A DNA stretch of 64,000 nt, from positions 162,188,328-162,252,327 of the forward strand of contig NC_092806.1 of assembly GCF_040954645.1 (NCBI RefSeq), in the 5' to 3' direction. The translations under genes were made by a program, and so were the position numbers. This DNA comes from Diabrotica undecimpunctata (Eukaryota > Arthropoda > Insecta > Coleoptera > Chrysomelidae). Of the stretch, positions 56,760-64,000 are shown one piece after another. The notes below the pieces were generated by a model, which did not search any database, was not told where the DNA came from, and saw only the letters and a program-made list of their open reading frames with translations. How positions within the stretch are numbered: position 1 is the first letter of the stretch; each line of letters begins with the position of its first letter.

Positions 56760-59120
56760 TTAAATCTGTGTTTTTTTTAATTTGTTGATCTCCATAGATT
56801 CTAACAAAGATAGCTTAAGGCCTTTATTTTGAATGTGTAGAATTTTAAATTCGTCATCAAAAGAATGATTATGATCTAGAAGGTGAAGTGCGTATGTAGA
56901 ATCTGTTTTTCTATTATTGAAAGCCCTTTTATGTTCTGCTATTCGTTTATTAAAATTTCTACCTGTTTGACCAATGTAAGTTTTTGGGCAGTCGCCACAT
57001 TTAAGTTTGTATACACCACTGTGTAAGTGTTTTTTATGTGGGCTCTTATTGTTTTTAATATATTTGCCTAGGTTATTATTTGTTCTGAAAGCTGGTGTTA
57101 TTCCTTTCTTTTTTATGTGTTTGGCTATTTTTGTTGATATTTTGCCTGTATATGTAATCGAGCAGAAGGTACTGGGTTTTTTCTCTGGTGGTGGAAATAC
57201 TAAGTTCAGGGCTTTCTTGTGTAGTTTTTGATTTAACATTTTATTAATTGTTTGTTCGTTGTATCCATTGTTTACTGCTATTTGTTTAATGATATTTAAT
57301 TCTGTCTCAAAATTGTATTTTGACATAGGAATTGCTGTTAATCTATGTAACATACTATGATAGGCTGCCAGTTTATGTTGTGTGGGATGGGATGATGAAT
57401 TGTGAATAGTCGTGTCAGTATGGGTAGGTTTATGAAATATGGAGAAGTCATGTTTGTTTTTAAGTCTGGTAATTTTTAAATCTAAAAAATTTATGGATTG
57501 ATTTTGTTCTGTTTCTATTGTAAATTCAATATGACTATGAAGAGAATTAATATAAGATAGAAATTGGTCGAGTTGCCTGTTAGTTCCTGTGAAACATACC
57601 AGTACGTCGTCTACGTATCTCCACCAATATAAAAACTGTTTGAATATGGGATGTTTTGAAATCTTTGTCTCTAGATGATCCATAAAAATATCTGATAACA
57701 ATGGGCTTAGAGGATTGCCCATTATAAGTCCTGCACTGTTATTTGTATATAATTCATTATTAAATTCAAAGTAGTCCTGGTTTATGCAAACTTCAAGAAG
57801 ATGTAAAATTTCAGATGTAATGATTGGATTTGTATTATTTTGGTCTAAAAGGTTTTTTACTAGAATAAAAGTTTCTGTTGGAGGGATACTAGGAAAAAGA
57901 TTTTTTACGTCAAATGAAATTAATCTGGAGTTGTTAGGTAACTGAAAATGTTGTATTTTATTAACTAGTTCTATTGTATTTTTTATGGTAAATTTAGGTA
58001 AAAATTTAGTGTGTTCTAAAATAATCTGTAACAGTTTTTTTGAAAGTTTATATGACGGAGCTGTATAAAAAGACACTACCGGTCTTATTGGGTGATGCGG
58101 TTTGTGTAGTTTAATGAAAGAGTATAATTTAGGAGGCTGTGGGTTCATGATACTGAGGTATTTCTGTTCTATTGGATTTACTATTGATTTTGAATTTTCT
58201 AACGCTAGCTTAATTTGTTTTTGATACTTTTCTGTTGGATCTTTGTGTAACGTTTTAATGTTTTGATTCTTTAAAAATTCTATTGTTTTGTTATTATATT
58301 CTATTTTATCTATAGCAATAGTAGTGTTACCTTTGTCTGCTTTTGTAAACACTATGTTGTTTTCTATTGATTTATTTTTAATTGAAATGGCTGTTTTATT
58401 CTCTTTGTAACAGGAATTTTTGGTTTCACTACACACATCTGTAATAGATTTTGCAATTATACTTTTTTCGATATTGTTAGCAGTTTTGTTTAATGCTACT
58501 TCACATTCTACACCTAAATATTCTAAAGTTTTCTGATTATTATGTTGGGGCAAGTTGTGTTTAAATCCTTTCTCTAAAAGTTGTATCTCGCTATTACTAA
58601 ATTTAGTATCTGTTAAATTTATAAATCTATTGAAAAAATTATGGTTCGAAAAACTTTTTGTATAATGAATATTGGGTTTTTTACTATTGCAAATTAGATT
58701 ATTTAGTTTTTTACACTGTGTATTGAATTTTTTATCTATTATATTATCTATATTAATTCTCACGTTAGAATCTAGGATATCAAATTCTATATTATTTAAT
58801 CTATAATTTAATTCTGAGTGACATACCTTAAGATAAACAGCTATGATATCTCGCTTCTTGTATTGGTATTTTCTGTCGTCTTTCAGCCATCTGGTCTGGC
58901 CGTGATGTATCCCTTTTTGTGCGGCGGGGCTGTGGTTCTTGGTTTTTAACTGAATATACTTCGGGAACACTTTATTTTGTAAACACATATTTAAAAACCA
59001 GATGTTTTGTGTCGCCAGTCTACGTTTCAAAAGTAATCTTGAAAACAATATGGTCAAAAGTCCTGTACTGACTTCTTTTAAATAATTGATGGATTCGACC
59101 GTTACTTGATGGAAATTCAT
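56760..59120 (-). CDS. Penelope-like element polyprotein (RT plus GIY-YIG), frameshifted at its end
   Basis: 786 aa from the ATG at 59120 (an in-frame TTG lies four codons upstream). It is identical by eye to the right copy up to LLESMEINKLK, then ends as KTQI because a run of eight T (56771-56778) replaces six. The catalytic YVDD box (WWRYVDDVLVCF, near residue 502) and the GIY-YIG endonuclease (KLKCGDCPKTYIGQTGRN, with E of IAEH) are intact, so only about 20 C-terminal residues differ. The protein would nick DNA and reverse-transcribe element RNA. PLE reverse transcriptases are the closest relatives of telomerase. Confidence 0.88.
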   Translation of the reverse strand: MNFHQVTVESINYLKEVSTGLLTILFSRLLLKRRLATQNIWFLNMCLQNKVFPKYIQLKTKNHSPAAQKGIHHGQTRWLKDDRKYQYKKRDIIAVYLKVCHSELNYRLNNIEFDILDSNVRINIDNIIDKKFNTQCKKLNNLICNSKKPNIHYTKSFSNHNFFNRFINLTDTKFSNSEIQLLEKGFKHNLPQHNNQKTLEYLGVECEVALNKTANNIEKSIIAKSITDVCSETKNSCYKENKTAISIKNKSIENNIVFTKADKGNTTIAIDKIEYNNKTIEFLKNQNIKTLHKDPTEKYQKQIKLALENSKSIVNPIEQKYLSIMNPQPPKLYSFIKLHKPHHPIRPVVSFYTAPSYKLSKKLLQIILEHTKFLPKFTIKNTIELVNKIQHFQLPNNSRLISFDVKNLFPSIPPTETFILVKNLLDQNNTNPIITSEILHLLEVCINQDYFEFNNELYTNNSAGLIMGNPLSPLLSDIFMDHLETKISKHPIFKQFLYWWRYVDDVLVCFTGTNRQLDQFLSYINSLHSHIEFTIETEQNQSINFLDLKITRLKNKHDFSIFHKPTHTDTTIHNSSSHPTQHKLAAYHSMLHRLTAIPMSKYNFETELNIIKQIAVNNGYNEQTINKMLNQKLHKKALNLVFPPPEKKPSTFCSITYTGKISTKIAKHIKKKGITPAFRTNNNLGKYIKNNKSPHKKHLHSGVYKLKCGDCPKTYIGQTGRNFNKRIAEHKRAFNNRKTDSTYALHLLDHNHSFDDEFKILHIQNKGLKLSLLESMEINKLKKTQI

Positions 59121-59188
59121 TTTATGTAACAATAAAACACTGAAAACTTTGTTTTCAAAACTTCCACAAATTTTTATTTTAAATTATT

Positions 59189-59229
59189 ATCACTACAGCT
59201 GTTTCGGCTGATTGCCTTTCTCAAGTGAT
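59189..59229 (-). ncRNA. Hammerhead-like fold, left copy 5' repeat
   Basis: Same 41-base fold as at 56630-56670, located upstream of the left coding region on the minus strand. Confidence 0.5.
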
Positions 59230-59405
59230 CTGTTTTTGGCATGGGTTTACACTTTATAGTCTCTAATGAAATAAGTTGAGGAGGGGAGAACTGTTTGTCT
59301 CAAGCTGGTCATTCAGAATTAAATCTGTGTTTTCTGACAAACAGTTCTCCCCTCCTCAACTTATTTCATTAGAGACTATAAAGTGTAAACCCATGCCAAA
59401 AACAG

Positions 59406-59446
59406 ATCACTTGAGAAAGGCAATCAGCCGAAACAGCTGTAGTGAT
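59406..59446 (+). ncRNA. Hammerhead-like fold, right copy 5' repeat
   Basis: Plus strand, same 41-base fold (ATCAC ... GTGAT), located upstream of the right coding region. Confidence 0.5.
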
Positions 59447-59514
59447 AATAATTTAAAATAAAAATTTGTGGAAGTTTTGAAAACAAAGTTTTCAGTGTTT
59501 TATTGTTACATAAA

Positions 59515-61929
59515 ATGAATTTCCATCAAGTAACGGTCGAATCCATCAATTATTTAAAAGAAGTCAGTACAGGACTTTTGACCATATTGTTTTCAAGATT
59601 ACTTTTGAAACGTAGACTGGCGACACAAAACATCTGGTTTTTAAATATGTGTTTACAAAATAAAGTGTTCCCGAAGTATATTCAGTTAAAAACCAAGAAC
59701 CACAGCCCCGCCGCACAAAAAGGGATACATCACGGCCAGACCAGATGGCTGAAAGACGACAGAAAATACCAATACAAGAAGCGAGATATCATAGCTGTTT
59801 ATCTTAAGGTATGTCACTCAGAATTAAATTATAGATTAAATAATATAGAATTTGATATCCTAGATTCTAACGTGAGAATTAATATAGATAATATAATAGA
59901 TAAAAAATTCAATACACAGTGTAAAAAACTAAATAATCTAATTTGCAATAGTAAAAAACCCAATATTCATTATACAAAAAGTTTTTCGAACCATAATTTT
60001 TTCAATAGATTTATAAATTTAACAGATACTAAATTTAGTAATAGCGAGATACAACTTTTAGAGAAAGGATTTAAACACAACTTGCCCCAACATAATAATC
60101 AGAAAACTTTAGAATATTTAGGTGTAGAATGTGAAGTAGCATTAAACAAAACTGCTAACAATATCGAAAAAAGTATAATTGCAAAATCTATTACAGATGT
60201 GTGTAGTGAAACCAAAAATTCCTGTTACAAAGAGAATAAAACAGCCATTTCAATTAAAAATAAATCAATAGAAAACAACATAGTGTTTACAAAAGCAGAC
60301 AAAGGTAACACTACTATTGCTATAGATAAAATAGAATATAATAACAAAACAATAGAATTTTTAAAGAATCAAAACATTAAAACGTTACACAAAGATCCAA
60401 CAGAAAAGTATCAAAAACAAATTAAGCTAGCGTTAGAAAATTCAAAATCAATAGTAAATCCAATAGAACAGAAATACCTCAGTATCATGAACCCACAGCC
60501 TCCTAAATTATACTCTTTCATTAAACTACACAAACCGCATCACCCAATAAGACCGGTAGTGTCTTTTTATACAGCTCCGTCATATAAACTTTCAAAAAAA
60601 CTGTTACAGATTATTTTAGAACACACTAAATTTTTACCTAAATTTACCATAAAAAATACAATAGAACTAGTTAATAAAATACAACATTTTCAGTTACCTA
60701 ACAACTCCAGATTAATTTCATTTGACGTAAAAAATCTTTTTCCTAGTATCCCTCCAACAGAAACTTTTATTCTAGTAAAAAACCTTTTAGACCAAAATAA
60801 TACAAATCCAATCATTACATCTGAAATTTTACATCTTCTTGAAGTTTGCATAAACCAGGACTACTTTGAATTTAATAATGAATTATATACAAATAACAGT
60901 GCAGGACTTATAATGGGCAATCCTCTAAGCCCATTGTTATCAGATATTTTTATGGATCATCTAGAGACAAAGATTTCAAAACATCCCATATTCAAACAGT
61001 TTTTATATTGGTGGAGATACGTAGACGACGTACTGGTATGTTTCACAGGAACTAACAGGCAACTCGACCAATTTCTATCTTATATTAATTCTCTTCATAG
61101 TCATATTGAATTTACAATAGAAACAGAACAAAATCAATCCATAAATTTTTTAGATTTAAAAATTACCAGACTTAAAAACAAACATGACTTCTCCATATTT
61201 CATAAACCTACCCATACTGACACGACTATTCACAATTCATCATCCCATCCCACACAACATAAACTGGCAGCCTATCATAGTATGTTACATAGATTAACAG
61301 CAATTCCTATGTCAAAATACAATTTTGAGACAGAATTAAATATCATTAAACAAATAGCAGTAAACAATGGATACAACGAACAAACAATTAATAAAATGTT
61401 AAATCAAAAACTACACAAGAAAGCCCTGAACTTAGTATTTCCACCACCAGAGAAAAAACCCAGTACCTTCTGCTCGATTACATATACAGGCAAAATATCA
61501 ACAAAAATAGCCAAACACATAAAAAAGAAAGGAATAACACCAGCTTTCAGAACAAATAATAACCTAGGCAAATATATTAAAAACAATAAGAGCCCACATA
61601 AAAAACACTTACACAGTGGTGTATACAAACTTAAATGTGGCGACTGCCCAAAAACTTACATTGGTCAAACAGGTAGAAATTTTAATAAACGAATAGCAGA
61701 ACATAAAAGGGCTTTCAATAATAGAAAAACAGATTCTACATACGCACTTCACCTTCTAGATCATAATCATTCTTTTGATGACGAATTTAAAATTCTACAC
61801 ATTCAAAATAAAGGCCTTAAGCTATCTTTGTTAGAATCTATGGAGATCAACAAATTAAAAAACACAGATTTAATTCTGAATGACCAGCTTGAGACAAACA
61901 GTTCTCCCCTCCTCAACTTATTTCATTAG
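59515..61929 (+). CDS. Penelope-like element polyprotein, intact
   Basis: 804 aa from the ATG at 59515; the alternative TTG at 59503 lies in the end of the terminal repeat. Domains in order: an N-terminal helical region; VFTKADKGNTTIAIDKIEYN and PKLYSFIKLHKPHHPIRPVV (fingers); SRLISFDVKNLFPSIPPTET (first catalytic Asp); GLIMGNPLSPLLSDIFMDHL; WWRYVDDVLVCF (catalytic pair, near residues 503-505); SINFLDLKITR; then the linker and a GIY-YIG nuclease with CGDC, YIGQTGR near residue 715 and the E of IAEHKR near 729. All key residues are present, so it appears functional. The terminal repeat directly before it would supply promoter and 5' processing. Confidence 0.92.
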   Translation: MNFHQVTVESINYLKEVSTGLLTILFSRLLLKRRLATQNIWFLNMCLQNKVFPKYIQLKTKNHSPAAQKGIHHGQTRWLKDDRKYQYKKRDIIAVYLKVCHSELNYRLNNIEFDILDSNVRINIDNIIDKKFNTQCKKLNNLICNSKKPNIHYTKSFSNHNFFNRFINLTDTKFSNSEIQLLEKGFKHNLPQHNNQKTLEYLGVECEVALNKTANNIEKSIIAKSITDVCSETKNSCYKENKTAISIKNKSIENNIVFTKADKGNTTIAIDKIEYNNKTIEFLKNQNIKTLHKDPTEKYQKQIKLALENSKSIVNPIEQKYLSIMNPQPPKLYSFIKLHKPHHPIRPVVSFYTAPSYKLSKKLLQIILEHTKFLPKFTIKNTIELVNKIQHFQLPNNSRLISFDVKNLFPSIPPTETFILVKNLLDQNNTNPIITSEILHLLEVCINQDYFEFNNELYTNNSAGLIMGNPLSPLLSDIFMDHLETKISKHPIFKQFLYWWRYVDDVLVCFTGTNRQLDQFLSYINSLHSHIEFTIETEQNQSINFLDLKITRLKNKHDFSIFHKPTHTDTTIHNSSSHPTQHKLAAYHSMLHRLTAIPMSKYNFETELNIIKQIAVNNGYNEQTINKMLNQKLHKKALNLVFPPPEKKPSTFCSITYTGKISTKIAKHIKKKGITPAFRTNNNLGKYIKNNKSPHKKHLHSGVYKLKCGDCPKTYIGQTGRNFNKRIAEHKRAFNNRKTDSTYALHLLDHNHSFDDEFKILHIQNKGLKLSLLESMEINKLKNTDLILNDQLETNSSPLLNLFH

Positions 61930-61962
61930 AGACTATAAAGTGTAAACCCATGCCAAAAACAG

Positions 61963-62003
61963 ATCACTTGAGAAAGGCAATCAGCCGAAACAGCTGTAGT
62001 GAT
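61963..62003 (+). ncRNA. Hammerhead-like fold, right copy 3' repeat
   Basis: Plus strand, same 41-base fold, downstream of the right coding region; 63 bases before the right TSD. Confidence 0.5.
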
Positions 62004-62079
62004 AATAATTTAAAATAAAAATTTGTGGAAGTTTTGAAAACAAAGTTTTCAGTGTTTTATTGTTACAGAGTTATTGTTA

Positions 62080-63150
62080 TTTTGCGACAGTTTGTATTTA
62101 TTCATCTGACATTTTTTTCTAATTATAATACATCCCAACCAATTTTCTCGACTTTTTTTAATAGTTTTGGAAATTTATGTAGCTTTATTGACTTTTAGAA
62201 CAGTTTCCCCTTCGAGAAAGTATTACTTTGTTGCAGGTGAGAAGCTTTTAATACTCAATTGTCGTCTCTAATTCTGTGAAGTGAGCAAGATTTAGTGTAA
62301 CCTGAGGTCTACTCAATACCGGGTATCCTAACCTAACCTAGGTTTCATTAGCCTGTTCCTAGCTTCTCGTGGAACCAACACGAATCAGCGTCAAATAGAA
62401 AAAGCAGCTTCAGTCATCCGGAAACGTAGAACTGAATCTATCTAGATTATTCTTATTAAAAATACGTTCACCCCCATTTACTACCCTATTTTTTTATTTG
62501 CTTAGACAGACTAATTTTCTAATAATTTTGTATATGAACTAAAACTCTTAAAAACTATTTTTCTATTGAAAAAAGCGATATAGTGTAAGGCGATAACTTG
62601 GTATATAGATTATTTAGTATTTAGTTAGTATGTATATTTTCACCTTTTCAATTCCTTGAAAAGGTAGTAAAATTGTTATCAATATAATACGAACACGTCG
62701 TCGAAGTCGTAATATTAGCCGGCTTATAGTTTTGAGAAATATTTGTTATCGGTAACACGTATACCATTGAAATTATGTTAAAACACAACTCCTTTATTCG
62801 TTCCATATGTTCGGTATTTTCAGTTTCTAAATGCAGTAATTGTGTTCCATTTTATTCCACATATTGTGATTTGCTTTTGATTTGTTGGTATGTATTTTAT
62901 ATTAAAAGATCTATTATAATTGACAATTGAAGAGTGAAAGTTTCAAATGAGCTAAGTGCCAAAAGCAACGTAGTGAGATATTTGGTAAAAACGTAAAGAA
63001 AACGCAAAGATTAATTTTGTTTGTTTATTTATACAAAAAATCTGTATATAACAAAACGGAAAACTTAATCTAAAAGTATTAGGTATATTGTTATAAAGAA
63101 ACGAAACGAAGAAAATTCTTTTTTTTTGCTTTTTTAAATAGGAAGGTGCT
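62080..63150. other. Pogo relic end, then no recognisable gene
   Basis: The first 35 bases continue the pogo/Tigger relic on the minus strand. The rest is AT-rich without similarity. Confidence 0.4.
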
Positions 63151-63160
63151 AATTGCTCAC

Positions 63161-64000
63161 CTACTTTTCTTCAGTAACGAGACGGAATATATCATTATTT
63201 TGCATGTTAGTGTTTTCAGCAGGGTCTTCTTGTGCAGTTTTAACTACTCCCAGTAAATTTTTGTAGAACTGTTGGTGCCGAGGATTGTTGAGGTATGGTA
63301 TCATTGATTGGAGGCTCTTTTTTTTGTTCGTTGATACTTTGTTTTCGCGTTCCATTATCACTAATTAAATTTTTTTCAAATCATTTAGCGTCTTGATTTT
63401 TTTTAATGTTAGTTTCACGCCATGATCCAAATTCTGAAAATAAATGGGTGGTGTTGATGTTATTAGGATTCTCTTTTTCAACACGTATTCCAACTGATTT
63501 GCTTGTAGCTTAGTGGTATTTAACATTTTCTCAGCAGCCTCTTTGATGTTCCAAAAACCAAAGCTATTCATGTCGATCGGTGGATTCACCTTTTGATATT
63601 CATCGAAAGGTGGAATGTATCTTGCGGAAGTAATACCGTTGATCAACTCCTCCAGCACAAATGCTTTCATAGTTTTTTTTTCCGTTTTTCTATTAGGGCA
63701 AATCACAAGGCATGAAACTGTGGCCGCTTACCAAAAATCTTTGCTGTATAGAATCGTATACGTCATTAGAAACCAAAAACATCAACACAAACAAAATAAA
63801 TTTATTTTTATTTTGGCCAGCACAGTTGTCGCTCCAAATAATGATGTCCTTTCTGTTAGTAAAGACACTATTTAAGAAACGTAGCACACACGATACAATT
63901 TAGTTTGCGCCACGTCCTGAGAATCTTTCGTGTCAGAGGAACATGGAGGCATTATTTATTTTCCCTACATGTATTCCAAAGTTGAAATAGGAAAGCTGTG
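63161..64000 (-). pseudogene. Uncharacterised multi-copy insect family, C-terminal half (runs off the window)
   Basis: Minus strand from the right edge: YFNFGIHVGKINNASMFL, stop, HERFSGRGAN, stop, IVSCVLRFLNSVFTNRKDII, then IWSDNCAGQNKNKFILFVLM and QQRFLVSGHSFMPCDLP. After a frame change: KTMKAFVLEELINGITSARY, SFGFWNIKEAAEKMLNTTKL, LKKIKTLNDLKKI. Then STNKKKSLQSMIPYLNNPRH and QQFYKNLL. The SDNCxGQNKN and LVSGHSFMPCD blocks look like an RNase H-fold nuclease core; the family is abundant in insects and I recall a DUF7869-type label. Two internal stops (one where relatives have W) and a frameshift indicate a pseudogene. The end matches 18.5-18.9 kb. Confidence 0.6.

Larger units (their letters stand above)
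56526..62066. mobile_element. Head-to-head inverted dimer of a Penelope-like element
   Basis: A perfect 13-bp direct repeat AGAGTTATTGTTA flanks the whole block (56513-56525 and 62067-62079). Inside, the left copy (56567-59299, minus) and right copy (59336-62066, plus) form arms of 2733 and 2731 bp around a 36-base loop (59300-59335). The only difference noticed is two extra A/T pairs in the left copy (56771-56778). Each copy has a terminal repeat before its coding region identical to its own 3' end, the PLE 'pseudo-LTR' layout. The left copy also runs 41 bases (56526-56566) into the start of a following unit, showing that the template was a tandem array. One TSD pair around two units means one insertion event. 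Confidence 0.88.

Noticed and set aside
57007..57231. Hydrophobic plus-strand open frame (and its mirror at 61404-61628)
   Set aside because: Shadow of the PLE coding region on the opposite strand.
59503..59514. TTG start of the PLE protein
   Set aside because: The ATG four codons downstream is the conventional choice, and the TTG lies in the end of the terminal repeat.
56526..62066. PLE palindrome as a library or assembly fold-back artefact
   Set aside because: The flanks differ beyond the arms, a 13-bp TSD surrounds the whole block, and the left end has 41 extra bases. A fold-back read would mirror the flanks too. Still listed for checking.

Overview
The window looks like nuclear DNA from an insect with a large, AT-rich, repeat-laden genome; a beetle is a reasonable guess but is not proven. 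The reasons are spliced host genes with GT-AG introns, an astacin and a TEX47-like gene with insect-style architecture, and a dense load of non-LTR retrotransposons (RTE, R1, Jockey and I types), Penelope-like elements (PLEs), Tc1/mariner, pogo and Mutator relics, and MITEs. I saw no bacterial operons, rRNA, tRNA or CRISPR arrays.

Layout. 0.1-11.6 kb: a short tandem array, decayed mariner and RTE copies, a foldback MITE at 6.9 kb, and a nearly intact Mutator-like element (9653-11599) flanked by 9-bp target-site duplications (TSDs). 12.8-18.3 kb: a full-length, open I-type retrotransposon with a 12-bp TSD. 18.5-23.1 kb (minus): pieces of an uncharacterised multi-copy insect gene family, interrupted by a TTAA-flanked MITE and a Tc1/mariner-type relic with a very long D-E spacing. 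23.8-26.4 kb: a truncated PLE and an RTE copy. 27.1-40.1 kb: a five-exon secreted astacin metalloprotease gene (304 aa) whose introns hold R1, RTE, Gypsy and I-type relics. 40.5-45.0 kb: an intergenic array rich in a near-palindromic CTGAAATRTTTCAG motif, invaded by two foldback elements; one carries a canonical type I hammerhead ribozyme. 45.4-51.2 kb: a six-exon TEX47-like gene with a BLUF-type fold (356 aa), with Jockey and RTE debris in its introns. 51.2-54.2 kb: two RTE copies. 55.8-62.1 kb: a pogo/Tigger relic split by a 5.54-kb head-to-head dimer of a PLE flanked by a 13-bp TSD. 63.2-64.0 kb: another member of the uncharacterised family found at 18-23 kb, running off the window.

Most interesting: the inverted PLE dimer; the hammerhead folds (one canonical, five with a non-canonical core in PLE terminal repeats); the multi-copy 'GQNKN' family; and the motif array. 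The two host genes are separate transcription units. Both belong to families often linked to male reproduction, but nothing here shows co-regulation.
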